The translations under genes and the position numbers were made by a program. Shown here piece after piece: positions 34,161-44,898 of a DNA stretch of 64,000 bases; the stretch's first letter is position 1; each line of letters starts with the position of its first letter. The stretch comes from PKWO01 sp036384915 (lineage in GTDB: Bacteria > Pseudomonadota > Gammaproteobacteria > Burkholderiales > Burkholderiaceae_D), in assembly GCA_036384915.1 (NCBI GenBank), contig DASVLJ010000012.1, positions 1 to 64,000 of the forward strand. The letters are read 5' to 3'. The notes beneath the pieces were generated by a model, which was given only the letters and a program-made list of their open reading frames with translations, ran no database searches and was not told where the DNA came from.

Positions 34161-34282
34161 CAGGCAGTTGCAGAACGTGGCGGGCGGGCCGGGATCGAGG
34201 ATGGGAAGCACACGCGTACGAGCGATACGCAGAACGCTACTGCCCCCGGGCTCGGCCCGCGCAATAGTTATTCAATAACCCG

Positions 34283-36727
34283 TCAGGCGGCTTTTTGCTG
34301 GGCCAACAACGCTTCGAACTCCTCGGGCGGCAATGGCCTGGCAAACAAGAAGCCCTGCAGATAGTCGCACCCGGCCTTGACCAGCAAATCGTGCTGCTCG
34401 CGTGTTTCCACCCCTTCTGCTATCACTTGCAACCCAAGGCGGTGCGCCATGACGATGATGGAATCGCACAGCGCCAGATCGTTGCTGTCGGTTTCCATGT
34501 TGTGCACGAAGCTGCGGTCGATCTTGAGATAGTCGATGTCGAAGCGCTTGAGGTAGGACAGCGAGGAGTAGCCTGTGCCGAAGTCATCCAGTGAAACCGT
34601 GACGCCGGCATCGCGGAAAGCCAGCAATTTATCGGTGATTTCAGCGTCGGCGTCGAGCAGCAAGCCTTCGGTGATTTCGACGGCCACGCTCTGCCCCGGC
34701 AACCCCAGCGTGCGCATGGTGTCGAGCCAGCCTGACTGGTAATTGCCTTCGCCGCGGAACTGCAGCGGCGAGACATTGATGCTGACCTGGAAGTCGGGCC
34801 GGTAATTCTTGCGCCATGCAGCGGCCTGGTGCAGCGCTTCGCGGAACACCCAATCACCGATCTCGACGATCATGCGCGTCTCTTCAGCCAGCGGAATGAA
34901 GGACGCCGGGCTGACCAGCCCGTGCTGCGGGTGGAGCCAGCGGATCAAAGCTTCCGCCTTGTGAATGGCCCCGGTCCTGGTGTCGACAATGGGCTGGTAA
35001 TACACTTTGAACTGCTTGCCCCCCAATGCCCCGCGCAGGTCGTTGATCATGCGCATGCGCGTCTGCGCCGCCAGTTGCATCGCCGGCATGAAGTGATGGA
35101 AGGTGTTGCGCCCGGCCGCCTTGGCGGCGTACATGGCCTGGTCGGCATTCTTGAGCAGGGTGGCGATTTCGGTCGCATCTTCCGGGTAGAAGGTGATGCC
35201 TATGCTGCTCGAGATGAAGGCCACTTCCTCGCCAAGCTGGAACGGTTCGGCCATGCGCTTCAAGATGTTTTGCGCGATGCGCGTGACGTCTGCCGCTTCG
35301 GTAATCTCGTCGAGAATGATAGTGAATTCGTCGCCGCCCATGCGTGCCACGGTATCGGTCTGGCGTACGCAGGCACGCAGCCGTGCCGAGGCCTGCTTGA
35401 GCAAATCGTCGCCCATTTCGTGGCCCAGCGTGTCGTTGACTTCCTTAAAACGGTCCAGATCGAGGAACATCAGACCGAGCCGCGTGCCGGCGCGGTTGGC
35501 CTTCATGATGGCTTGTTCTAGCCGGTCCTGGAACATGTGCCGGTTGGGCAAGCCGCTCAAGCGGTCGAAGTTGGCCTGGTTCCAGATCACGGCTTCCGAG
35601 AACTTGCGCTCGGTCACGTCTTCCAGGGCGAGGATCAGCATCGGTTCGCTGCCCAGCGTGAACTGGCGGCCGGATATTTGGCACAGCATGAATTTCTCGC
35701 CATAACCGCAGCGCATCCAGGCTTCGAAGCCGTCGACGCTGCCTTTTTCCTCGACGAGGGAAATCAGGGACTCGGCATCCTTGGCATCCTTCCATAGCGA
35801 AAAGCCGCCCTCGCCGCCGCCGACCACGTCATGCCGCTTGACCTCGAATTGCAACAGCCCCGCATCGTTGATGTCGACCACGGCAAAGCCGTCGCCGATG
35901 CCGGCCACGATCATGGCCAGGGGTGCGGTCTGGAAGATCGCCGTGAATTTGGCCTCGGAGGCACGCAGGGCCTGCTCGGCACGCTGGCGCTCGTTCAATT
36001 CCTGCTGCAGGCTGGCATTGTGCTGGTCGCGCTCCGCGATCAAGCCGCCGAGTTCGGCGCGCATGTCGTCCAGGCTCAGCGCGAGGTTGCCGATCTCATC
36101 GCTGCGCTTGAGCCTGACCTGCTGCTGCAATTCGCCGCGCGCCAGACGCGCCGTAACCAACTGCAGGAAGCGCAAGGGACGTACCACACGATACTCGAAC
36201 AGCAGCAGGATGAGAAAGAACGACACCAGCACCTGTGCAGACAGGGCGCCGAGCAGCTTGAGAAAGTCGGCAATCAAGTCGTTGCGCGCCCTCTCGGTCG
36301 AGACTTCGATCAGGACCTGGCCGATCACGCGCTCGCCCAGCATTACCGGCCGCTTGTCCTGCAAAATCTGGCCCCGGCGCCGGGCCGCGGCCCGGACGTC
36401 GACGAATCTGTTGCCGACCTCATCGGTCACCGCCACGCGGACCACGTCGGGATTGCGCATCAGGGCCTGCACGGTCTGGTCGGCGACGACATGGTCGACG
36501 TTCCACAGGGCAACCGACATGGTCTGGGCCAGCATGTCGGCCGATTGTTCCATGGGCGCCCGCACTTCCGCGTCGACTTCGCGCTGAAACCGCTCGCGAA
36601 GGAAGAGCTGGCTGAACAGCAAGGCAGGCAAGAGGATGCCGAGCGCCACGCCGATGCTCATGATTTGCCGCAGCGATAACTTGACCAGGGTGTTCCTGGC
36701 TCCGTCAGCGATTCGTTTAATCAGCAT
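34283..36727 (-). CDS. membrane c-di-GMP enzyme (HAMP-PAS-GGDEF-EAL), both sites intact
   Basis: 814 residues. Two membrane helices (about 20-42 and 166-189) flank a periplasmic domain of about 120 residues. HAMP (190-240) and PAS (about 262-380) follow. The GGDEF domain has RMGGDEF with an RQTD inhibitory site 5 residues upstream. The EAL domain has KAEALIRW, EITEGLL, LDDFGTGYSS, YLKIDRSFV and IAEGVETREQ, so phosphodiesterase activity is expected. The gene lies 137 bases downstream of a periplasmic binding protein gene on the same strand. That protein may supply the signal read by the periplasmic domain. Confidence 0.92.
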   Translation of the reverse strand: MLIKRIADGARNTLVKLSLRQIMSIGVALGILLPALLFSQLFLRERFQREVDAEVRAPMEQSADMLAQTMSVALWNVDHVVADQTVQALMRNPDVVRVAVTDEVGNRFVDVRAAARRRGQILQDKRPVMLGERVIGQVLIEVSTERARNDLIADFLKLLGALSAQVLVSFFLILLLFEYRVVRPLRFLQLVTARLARGELQQQVRLKRSDEIGNLALSLDDMRAELGGLIAERDQHNASLQQELNERQRAEQALRASEAKFTAIFQTAPLAMIVAGIGDGFAVVDINDAGLLQFEVKRHDVVGGGEGGFSLWKDAKDAESLISLVEEKGSVDGFEAWMRCGYGEKFMLCQISGRQFTLGSEPMLILALEDVTERKFSEAVIWNQANFDRLSGLPNRHMFQDRLEQAIMKANRAGTRLGLMFLDLDRFKEVNDTLGHEMGDDLLKQASARLRACVRQTDTVARMGGDEFTIILDEITEAADVTRIAQNILKRMAEPFQLGEEVAFISSSIGITFYPEDATEIATLLKNADQAMYAAKAAGRNTFHHFMPAMQLAAQTRMRMINDLRGALGGKQFKVYYQPIVDTRTGAIHKAEALIRWLHPQHGLVSPASFIPLAEETRMIVEIGDWVFREALHQAAAWRKNYRPDFQVSINVSPLQFRGEGNYQSGWLDTMRTLGLPGQSVAVEITEGLLLDADAEITDKLLAFRDAGVTVSLDDFGTGYSSLSYLKRFDIDYLKIDRSFVHNMETDSNDLALCDSIIVMAHRLGLQVIAEGVETREQHDLLVKAGCDYLQGFLFARPLPPEEFEALLAQQKAA

Positions 36728-36864
36728 GGTTGAGCAGCGTTTTTAGGCAGCATTACCAAGATGCAATGTCAAACTGGAAATGGGTAGTTTAACAGCGTCC
36801 CGCGCGAGGTGGAGTAATTCCCCGTCATCCCGGTCAAAAGACTGGCATGGCTTGAACGCGCCGC

Positions 36865-37698
36865 TCAATTTACTTGTTTTGCCGATTTGCGCCAACGCTG
36901 GATATTGGTGTCGACCAAGTCTTTCATCACATTTTGCTTGGCATACTTGTACATCAGCTGCGACAGCTGCCCGCGCAATTCGCCGGTGTTGCAAGCCGAT
37001 TTATGCGACACCGTGAGGTAAAGATTTTCGTTGGAGATCGCAACCGGCATGGTTTTGACGTTTTGCACGTTCATGCGTGCGGCATAGGCCAGGCCGGGGT
37101 CTTCCTCATAGATCAGGTATTGCACGCGGCCGAGGTCGAGCATTTCGAGCGCCTGTTTCAGGCTCGGTACCTTGGTGATTTTCAGCGAAGCCTTGGCATA
37201 GCGGTCGAAATCCTCGCCGAAACTGTTGTCGATCACCGTCACACCTTGCAAGCCGACCAGGTCTTTCCATTTGGCATAGGCGAACTTCGCATCCTTGCGC
37301 GTCCAGATCACGGTGCGTGTTTCGCGGAAGGCCGGGTACATATAATCCATGTATTCCAGGCGCGGCAGCGTGTAAAAGGCGCCGGCGATCATATCGACGC
37401 GGCCCAGGCGCGTTTCTTCCTGGACTCGCGCCCAGTTACCCACATATTTGACTTCGATCGTGACACCGAGCTCCCTGGCCGCCATTTGCATCAAGTCGGC
37501 ATTGGCGCCGATCAGGCGGGTATCGTCATCGGGATCGCGCCAAAGATAAGGCGGATATTCGGGATTGCCGCTGACCACGAGGTGTTTGCAAGCCCCTGCA
37601 GGCGCCGCATGGGACAGGCCAGGCAAACATACCGCCAATCCGAGCAGCAAGGCCAGCAGATGCCGCCTGACGGTTGATGTTTCCTCACTTGTTTTCAT
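36865..37698 (-). CDS. periplasmic solute-binding protein, family 3 type, without transporter
   Basis: 277 residues with a signal peptide ending near LSHAAPA. The fold is that of amino-acid-type binding proteins: GNPEYPPYLW near the mature N-terminus, GANADLMQMAARELGV, GRVDMIAGAFYTLPRLEYM. No permease or ATPase of this type is adjacent. It precedes a membrane GGDEF-EAL gene on the same strand. A role as a sensor subunit for c-di-GMP control is therefore as likely as transport. The ligand is unknown. Confidence 0.87.
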   Translation of the reverse strand: MKTSEETSTVRRHLLALLLGLAVCLPGLSHAAPAGACKHLVVSGNPEYPPYLWRDPDDDTRLIGANADLMQMAARELGVTIEVKYVGNWARVQEETRLGRVDMIAGAFYTLPRLEYMDYMYPAFRETRTVIWTRKDAKFAYAKWKDLVGLQGVTVIDNSFGEDFDRYAKASLKITKVPSLKQALEMLDLGRVQYLIYEEDPGLAYAARMNVQNVKTMPVAISNENLYLTVSHKSACNTGELRGQLSQLMYKYAKQNVMKDLVDTNIQRWRKSAKQVN

Positions 37699-37806
37699 CG
37701 CGCCCTCTCATTGCCCGGTTGAAGTACACCCGCGATTGCTCCACAATATATCGGCCTGGCTTCCAGGGCCAAGCTCGAATTGCAGTCTATCCAGTGAGAG
37801 GATTAA

Positions 37807-37850
37807 TTGCAAGCAACATAATGAATGTAACTTGGCGATGTTGCTTGCAA
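37807..37850 (-). terminator. 13-base-pair hairpin downstream of puuC
   Basis: TTGCAAGCAACAT (37807-37819) and its exact complement ATGTTGCTTGCAA (37838-37850) enclose an 18-base loop, 16 bases past the puuC stop. No strong T-run follows, so it may be a weak terminator or an RNA-protecting structure at the end of the polyamine operon. Confidence 0.5.
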
Positions 37851-37866
37851 GCGTGTAGCAAGTCGA

Positions 37867-39348
37867 TCAGCCGACCCTGATCCAGGTCGTTTTCAGCTCG
37901 GTATATTTCTCGAAAGCGTGCAAGGACTTGTCGCGCCCATTGCCGGACTGTTTGTAGCCGCCGAAGGGGACGGTAATGTCGTCTTCGTCATACTGGTTGA
38001 CATGTACCGTTCCAGCGCGCAGAGCGCGTGCCGTGCGGTGCGCCTTGCCAAGGTCGGCCGTCCAGACTGCCGCCTGCAAGCCGTATGAGGTCGCGTTGGC
38101 TTCGCGAATAGCTTCGTCGATGTGCTGAAAACTCAACACGGACAGCACGGGGCCGAAGATTTCCTCGCGCGCGATGCGCATGCCGCCATGGACCTTATCG
38201 AACACAGTAGGTGCGACGTAATACCCGCCGGTTTCCGCTCGCGCCTGCATACCGCCTGCCAGTAATTGCGCCCCTTCTTCACGGCCCGACTCGATAAAAC
38301 CGAGCACGGTCTTCATCTGGATGCCGTCAACGATCGCGCCCATAACCGTGGCTTCGTCCAGCGGATCGCCGGGCTGGAAGTTCGGCACCATCGCCAGGGC
38401 TTTTTCGAGAAATTTGTCCTTGATCGATGCCTCGACAAACAGGCGCGAAGGCGCATTGCAGCTCTCGCCCTGGTTGAAATAGATCGATCCGACGGCAGCC
38501 GCCACGGCGGCATCAAGGTCGGGGCAGTCGGCGCAGACAATATTGGGCGATTTGCCCCCCAGTTCGGTCCAGGCGCGCTTGAGGTTGGATTGACCGGCAT
38601 ATTGCAGAATCTGCTTGCCCACACGCGTCGATCCGGTAAAGCCTATGCAGTCGATATCCATATGCAAGCCGAGTGCGGAACCGGCTTCGTGGCCGTAGCC
38701 CGGCAACACGTTGAATACCCCGGGAGGGATACCGGCTTCGAGTGCCAACTCGGCCAAACGCAGGGCTGTCAACGGCGACTTTTCCGAGGGCTTCAGGATC
38801 ACGCTGTTGCCCATGGCCAGTGCCGGCGCGATCTTCCACGAGGCCATGATCATCGGATAATTCCACGGCACGATGGCCGCCACCACGCCGACCGGTTCGC
38901 GCGTGATCAAGGCCAGCGCCGTCTCAGGCGTCGGGGCGATTTCGTCATAGATTTTGTCCACCGCTTCGCCATACCAGCGCAGGCAATTGGCCGTGGCGTT
39001 GACGTCCACGCTCTTGCTGTACTTGATCGGCTTGCCCATGTCGAGGGTTTCGAGCAGGGCCAGCTCGTCACCATGCGCAACGACGAGGTCGGCGAACTTG
39101 ATCAGGACGCGCTTGCGCACAGCCGGCGCCAGGGACGCCCAGCGCCGGTCTTCGAAGGCCGCCCGCGCGGCGGCCACGGCCGCATCGACATCGGCTGCCT
39201 CGCAGCGCGCCACTTCGGCCAGCTTGCGGCCGTCCACCGGCGAGACGCCGTCGAAGCGGTTTCCGCTCCTGGCCCAGGTCCGTTCGCCATTGATGAAAGC
39301 CCTACCATCGATTTTCAGCGCCTGCGCGCGCTCATGCCATGTACCCAT
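37867..39348 (-). CDS. puuC: aldehyde dehydrogenase, gamma-glutamyl-gamma-aminobutyraldehyde dehydrogenase type
   Basis: 493 residues. The catalytic cysteine is C297 in FNQGESCNAP and the general base E262 is in TELGGKSP. IVPWNYPMIMASWKIAPALA is the usual cofactor region. In the Puu pathway it oxidises gamma-glutamyl-gamma-aminobutyraldehyde to gamma-glutamyl-GABA, and can act on 4-aminobutyraldehyde from the transaminase route. GGAGAG precedes the ATG. It is the last gene of a minus-strand block with the Pot transporter, putrescine aminotransferase, PuuA and PuuD, which supports the name. Confidence 0.88.
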   Translation of the reverse strand: MGTWHERAQALKIDGRAFINGERTWARSGNRFDGVSPVDGRKLAEVARCEAADVDAAVAAARAAFEDRRWASLAPAVRKRVLIKFADLVVAHGDELALLETLDMGKPIKYSKSVDVNATANCLRWYGEAVDKIYDEIAPTPETALALITREPVGVVAAIVPWNYPMIMASWKIAPALAMGNSVILKPSEKSPLTALRLAELALEAGIPPGVFNVLPGYGHEAGSALGLHMDIDCIGFTGSTRVGKQILQYAGQSNLKRAWTELGGKSPNIVCADCPDLDAAVAAAVGSIYFNQGESCNAPSRLFVEASIKDKFLEKALAMVPNFQPGDPLDEATVMGAIVDGIQMKTVLGFIESGREEGAQLLAGGMQARAETGGYYVAPTVFDKVHGGMRIAREEIFGPVLSVLSFQHIDEAIREANATSYGLQAAVWTADLGKAHRTARALRAGTVHVNQYDEDDITVPFGGYKQSGNGRDKSLHAFEKYTELKTTWIRVG

Positions 39349-39364
39349 GTTTTACTCTCCGACT

Positions 39365-40207
39365 TTATTCACCGACTGCGTTTCGATATGCCAAGGCTTG
39401 CTCCTCGGCGCGTTTTCTTTGCTGGCGCGCCAGCCACAGGCTGCCGATCGCCACGCCCAATCCCACGACGGCCACCGTCACGGCGGCCACCACGTTGACC
39501 GATGGATTCAAGCCGAGCCGCGCGCGCGAAAACAGCACCAGGGGCAAGGTCGTCGTTCCCGGCCCGGAAAGAAAGGCCGAAGTCACCACGTCATCCAATG
39601 AAATCGTAAACGTCAAGAGCCAGGCCGAAACCAGCGCCTGCGCGATCTGCGGCAAGATGACGAGATAAAACACCTGGAACGGGCGGCAGCCGAGGTCCAT
39701 CGCCGCCTCTTCCAGCGACTTGTCCATGGCGGCCAGGCGCGACTGGATCACCACGGCGGCATACGACGTGCAGATCGAGGTGTGGCCGATCCAGATCGTC
39801 AGCAAACCGCGCCGGCCGAAAACCTGGTCGCAGGCGACGAAGAACAGCAGCAGCGACAACCCGGTGATCACTTCCGGCACCACCAGCGGCGCATTGATGT
39901 GGGCAATGAACAAGGCGCGGCTGCGGAAGCGGCGATAACGCACCAGCACGAAAGCGGCCAGCGTGCCGAGCACCACGGAAGCCGAGGCGGACAGCAAGGC
40001 CACCTTGAACGACACCTGCAAGGCATCGAGAATTTCGCTGTCGTCGAGAATCGCACGATACCAGGTGAACGAAAAATGCGTCCAGATGCTGGCCAGCCTG
40101 GAATCGTTGAAGGAAAAGACGATCAGGTAGACGATGGGCAGGTAGAGGAACAGGTAGCCGCCGAACAGCCATGCAGTACTGAAATGCTTCGTCAGGGCAT
40201 TACGCAT
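39365..40207 (-). CDS. potI: polyamine ABC transporter permease
   Basis: 280 residues with about six membrane helices. The ABC permease EAA-type loop is at EEAAMDLGCRPFQVFYLVILP. I chose ATG 40207 because AGGAGG (minus strand, 40213-40218) lies 5 bases upstream; the longer GTG start would overlap that site. The start overlaps the potH stop by 8 bases (ATGCGTAA). With PotH it forms the inner-membrane channel for putrescine or related polyamines. Confidence 0.9.
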   Translation of the reverse strand: MRNALTKHFSTAWLFGGYLFLYLPIVYLIVFSFNDSRLASIWTHFSFTWYRAILDDSEILDALQVSFKVALLSASASVVLGTLAAFVLVRYRRFRSRALFIAHINAPLVVPEVITGLSLLLFFVACDQVFGRRGLLTIWIGHTSICTSYAAVVIQSRLAAMDKSLEEAAMDLGCRPFQVFYLVILPQIAQALVSAWLLTFTISLDDVVTSAFLSGPGTTTLPLVLFSRARLGLNPSVNVVAAVTVAVVGLGVAIGSLWLARQQRKRAEEQALAYRNAVGE

Positions 40208-41120
40208 GGCCACCTCCTTCTACGCCGGAAGACTCGCCCTGGTATTTGTTGAACAAGGCCATGGGTATCAGGATCAGCAACACCATCGACACCGCAACGG
40301 CGCAAGCCATGCCCCAGTCGTTGTTGCTGAAAAATTCGTTCCACAAGGTGCGGCCTATCATCTGCGTTTCCGGTCCGCCGAGCAATTCCGGGATCACGTA
40401 TTCGCCAAGACTGGGAATAAAAACCAGCATGGAACCGGCGACGATGCCAGCCTTGGACAGGGGCACGGTGATGAGCCAGAACGTGGTCAAGGGCTTGGAG
40501 CCGAGGTCGGACGCGGCTTCGAGCAAGGTGAGATTCATCTTCACCAGCGTCGAATACAGCGGCAGGATCATGAAGGGCAAGTAGGTATAGACCATGCCCA
40601 CCGTCATGGAAAACGAGGTGTACATCATCTTGACCGGGCTGTCGACGAGATGCGCCCAGAGCAGGAAATGATTGATCACGCCGTCGTCGTCGAGCAAGCC
40701 CTTCCATGCATACACGCGCAACAGGTAAGACGTCCAGAACGGCAGCGTCACCAGCATCAATAGTGTCGGCCTCCACGCGGCCGGAGCACGCGCCATGAAA
40801 TAAGCAAACGGATAGCCGATGGCGAGGCAGATCGCCGTGTTCAAGGCGGCCAGCTTGATCGAATACCAGTAGGTGTAGACGTAGAGCGAATCCGTCATCA
40901 GGAACAGGTAGTTCGAGACGCGCACGCGCAATGTCACGACGCCATCGGCATAGTCGAGCAAGTCCTTGAAGCGTATGCCATCCATGTCCGAAATGGATAG
41001 CTTGAACACGATCAGGAAGGGCAGCGAAAAGAACAGGATCAGAAAGATGTACGGAATCCCGATCACCGTCCTCTTGCCCAGGTTCTGGCGCAGGAAAGTG
41101 ATGATGGCGGCAGCTTTCAT
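40200..41120 (-). CDS. potH: polyamine ABC transporter permease
   Basis: 306 residues with about six membrane helices and an EAA loop at LEAASDLGSKPLTTFWLITVP. The frame is open much further upstream inside potG; ATG 41120 (MKAAAIITFLRQNLG) gives the usual PotH N-terminus and lies 8 bases after the potG stop. It pairs with PotI and is driven by PotG. Confidence 0.91.
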   Translation of the reverse strand: MKAAAIITFLRQNLGKRTVIGIPYIFLILFFSLPFLIVFKLSISDMDGIRFKDLLDYADGVVTLRVRVSNYLFLMTDSLYVYTYWYSIKLAALNTAICLAIGYPFAYFMARAPAAWRPTLLMLVTLPFWTSYLLRVYAWKGLLDDDGVINHFLLWAHLVDSPVKMMYTSFSMTVGMVYTYLPFMILPLYSTLVKMNLTLLEAASDLGSKPLTTFWLITVPLSKAGIVAGSMLVFIPSLGEYVIPELLGGPETQMIGRTLWNEFFSNNDWGMACAVAVSMVLLILIPMALFNKYQGESSGVEGGGHA

Positions 41121-41128
41121 CGTGCGGC

Positions 41129-42232
<1,104 letters not shown>

Positions 42233-42238
42233 ATTGGT

Positions 42239-43366
42239 CTATAGCCCTGTTTTGAATGTGGTGAAAAGCCGCGTGCGCAAGCGGCGGATATCGTTGCCGA
42301 CCGAATCGGGCGGCACCATGCGCGAGAGCACATCGCCTTCCAGGAACACCGCCTTGTTGCTCCTGACATCGGGCCGGATCAGGGGATCGGCCGCGCGCAC
42401 CGGATTATCGTAAAACACTTTGTTGACGATGCCGGCCTGCACCTCGGGCCGGTAGATGTAATTGATCCATTTGTAGGCATTCTCGACGTGCTCGGCATCG
42501 GCCGGAATCGCCATCGTATCGAAGAACAGCACGGCGCCGCTCTTGGGCAGCAGAATCTGGATATGCTGGCCGTTGTTGGCTTCCTTGGCGCGTTGCGCGG
42601 CGATGCCGATGTCGCCGTTGAAGCCCACCGCCAGGCATAAGGCCCCTTGTGCCAGGTCATTGATATAGCCCGAAGACGAAAACAAGGTAATCGACGGCCG
42701 CGCCGCGTTCAACAGTCGGGCCGCATCCTGATAGTCGGCCGGATTCCTGGAAAACGGCGGATGGCCGAGATAGCGCAAGGCGGCGGGAAATAATTCGTCA
42801 CCAGAGTCCAGCACCGACACGCCGCAGGATTTCAGCCTGCTCGCATACTGCGGCTTGAACAGCAAATCCCAGGCATCGTCGGGCATGGGCAAATCGCCCA
42901 GCGCCGCCTTGACCTTGTCGACGTTGATGCCGAGCGTGGTGATGCCCCAGAGCCAGGGCGCGAGATAGGCGTTGCCCGGATCGAGCGTCGCCAGGTTCTT
43001 CATCACGCCGGGGTCGAGGTTCTTCCAGTTCGCGATCCTGCTCTTGTCGAGCGGACGGAACAGACCGCCCTCGAGCTGCATCTTGGCCCAGTGCGACGAA
43101 GGCACCACGATGTCATAACCCGTATGACGAGCCAGCAGCTTGGCATGCAGCGTTTCATTGGCGTCGAAAGTGTCGTAACGCACCTTGATGCCGGTTTCCT
43201 TTTCGAAGTCGGCGATCGTGGTATCGCCGATGTAGTCGGACCAGTTGTAGACGTTGAGGACGTTTTCCTCTTCAGCCTTCTCCTGTGCGCTCCTGGAACA
43301 GGATCCGAGCAGAAAGACGCAGGCGAGGATGCCGAACAGTGTTGCAATTCTCTTGATGTTCGGCAT
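42239..43366 (-). CDS. potF: putrescine/spermidine-binding protein, lipoprotein form
   Basis: 375 residues, PotD/PotF family. VLNVYNWSDYIG at the mature N-terminus contains the tryptophan and tyrosine used to hold polyamines. SGYINDLAQGALCLAVGFNGD and FFDTMAIPADA are also family segments. The signal ends in FLLGSC, a lipobox, so the protein may be anchored rather than free. It captures the polyamine for PotGHI. It starts 17 bases after the aminotransferase stop. Confidence 0.91.
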   Translation of the reverse strand: MPNIKRIATLFGILACVFLLGSCSRSAQEKAEEENVLNVYNWSDYIGDTTIADFEKETGIKVRYDTFDANETLHAKLLARHTGYDIVVPSSHWAKMQLEGGLFRPLDKSRIANWKNLDPGVMKNLATLDPGNAYLAPWLWGITTLGINVDKVKAALGDLPMPDDAWDLLFKPQYASRLKSCGVSVLDSGDELFPAALRYLGHPPFSRNPADYQDAARLLNAARPSITLFSSSGYINDLAQGALCLAVGFNGDIGIAAQRAKEANNGQHIQILLPKSGAVLFFDTMAIPADAEHVENAYKWINYIYRPEVQAGIVNKVFYDNPVRAADPLIRPDVRSNKAVFLEGDVLSRMVPPDSVGNDIRRLRTRLFTTFKTGL

Positions 43367-43383
43367 GTTCGGCCCTGGTTTCC

Positions 43384-44829
43384 TTAGATGGCGCCGCGTG
43401 CCTGCAAATCTTTCAGCGTGGCATCGAGACAGGTTTTGATCAACGCAATCATCTCATCGATTTGCGCGCGCGTCATCACCAGCGGCGGGGCAATGATCAT
43501 GCGCTTTCCCACGGCGCGCATGATCATGCCGTTGCCGAACATATGGCCGCGGCACACCATGCCGACGTCGAGCTCTTCGGGAAAGAATTCGCAATCATGC
43601 ACCGTAGCGGCCTTTTTCTTGACCAGCACCAAGGCTGCAGTGAATCCGCACGTCTCGGCCATGCCGACCAGCGGATGTTCGGCCAGTTTTTCGAACTGCT
43701 GCTTCAGATAGGGGCCGGTATCCTCCCGCACCTTGTCGACCAGCTTTTCGCCCTTGATGATGCGCAGGTTTTCCAACGCAGCGGCACAGGCGACAGGGTG
43801 TCCCGAATAGGTGAAGCCGTGGTTGAAATCGCCGCCCTTTTCGATCAGCACATCGGCCACACGGTCTCCCACCAGCACCCCTCCCAAAGGGATATAGCCC
43901 GAGGTCACCCCCTTGGCGAAGGTCATCAAGTCGGGCTTGATGCCGAAATAGTCGGAACCGAACCAATGGCCGAGGCGGCCGAAACCGCAAATCACTTCAT
44001 CGGCAACCAGCAAGACGCCGTATTTGTCGCAAATACGTTGAATTTCGGGCCAGTAGGTCGCCGGCGGAATGATCACGCCGCCGGCCCCCTGCACCGGCTC
44101 GCCGATGAAGGCGCCGACCTTTTCCGGACCGACTTCGAGGATCTTGTCTTCCAGCCAGGACGCCGCCTTGAGGCCGAATTCATCGGACGTCATGCCTTTG
44201 CCGTGCTCAAGGTAATAAGGCTGTTCAATATGCACGATGTCCGGAATCGGCAAGCCGCCCTGCTCATGCATATAGCTCATGCCGCCCAGCGATGCGCCGG
44301 CCATGGTGCTGCCGTGATAGGCATTGATACGGCCGATGATGACGTGACGCTCCGGCCGGCCCATCAAATCCCAATAGCGGCGCACCATGCGCACCACGGT
44401 GTCGTTGCCTTCCGAACCGGAACAGGTAAAGAACACATGGTTGACATGCTCCGGCGCGACCTCCACCAATGCTGCCGCAAGCTTGGCCGCCGGCGGATTG
44501 GTAGTCTGGAAAAAGCTGTTGTAGAACGGCAGTTCCTGCATCTGCTTGTAAACGGCATCGGCGATGCTGGTACGGCCGTAGCCGGTATTGACGCACCACA
44601 GGCCCGACATGCCGTCGATCAGGCGCTCGCCTTCCGAATCCCAGATATAGACGCCCTCGCCCTTGACGATGACGCGAGCCCCCTTCGCATTCAAGCCTTT
44701 GAAATCGGTGAACGGATGCAGGTAGTGCGCACTGTCGAGTTCCTGGATGGCGTGCGTGTCATAGGCGCCTTGTTGCCGGCCGGCGGCCGGAGCAACGATC
44801 GCCGCCGGCGCGAATGGATGATTTTGCAT
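43384..44829 (-). CDS. spuC: putrescine--pyruvate-type aminotransferase (SpuC-like)
   Basis: 481 residues, class III PLP fold. The PLP lysine is K306 in LMTFAKGVTSGY, with LVADEVICGFGRLG and YHGSTMAGASLGG typical of the SpuC/omega-transaminase group. It would convert putrescine to 4-aminobutyraldehyde with pyruvate as acceptor. It stands between PuuA and PotF on the same strand. This gives the locus a second, glutamate-independent way into GABA. The substrate could also be cadaverine or another diamine. Confidence 0.87.
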   Translation of the reverse strand: MQNHPFAPAAIVAPAAGRQQGAYDTHAIQELDSAHYLHPFTDFKGLNAKGARVIVKGEGVYIWDSEGERLIDGMSGLWCVNTGYGRTSIADAVYKQMQELPFYNSFFQTTNPPAAKLAAALVEVAPEHVNHVFFTCSGSEGNDTVVRMVRRYWDLMGRPERHVIIGRINAYHGSTMAGASLGGMSYMHEQGGLPIPDIVHIEQPYYLEHGKGMTSDEFGLKAASWLEDKILEVGPEKVGAFIGEPVQGAGGVIIPPATYWPEIQRICDKYGVLLVADEVICGFGRLGHWFGSDYFGIKPDLMTFAKGVTSGYIPLGGVLVGDRVADVLIEKGGDFNHGFTYSGHPVACAAALENLRIIKGEKLVDKVREDTGPYLKQQFEKLAEHPLVGMAETCGFTAALVLVKKKAATVHDCEFFPEELDVGMVCRGHMFGNGMIMRAVGKRMIIAPPLVMTRAQIDEMIALIKTCLDATLKDLQARGAI

Positions 44830-44898
44830 GATATTTCCTCGCTTGCGGGCGCAGCCGCTCTCGGCGGTTGCGCCCTAAAACAGAATATGTATTGCGGA

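Noticed and set aside
34267..34279. GTTATT-C-AATAAC inverted repeat between convergent genes
   Set aside because: A one-base loop and an AT-only stem with no T-run cannot make a useful terminator.
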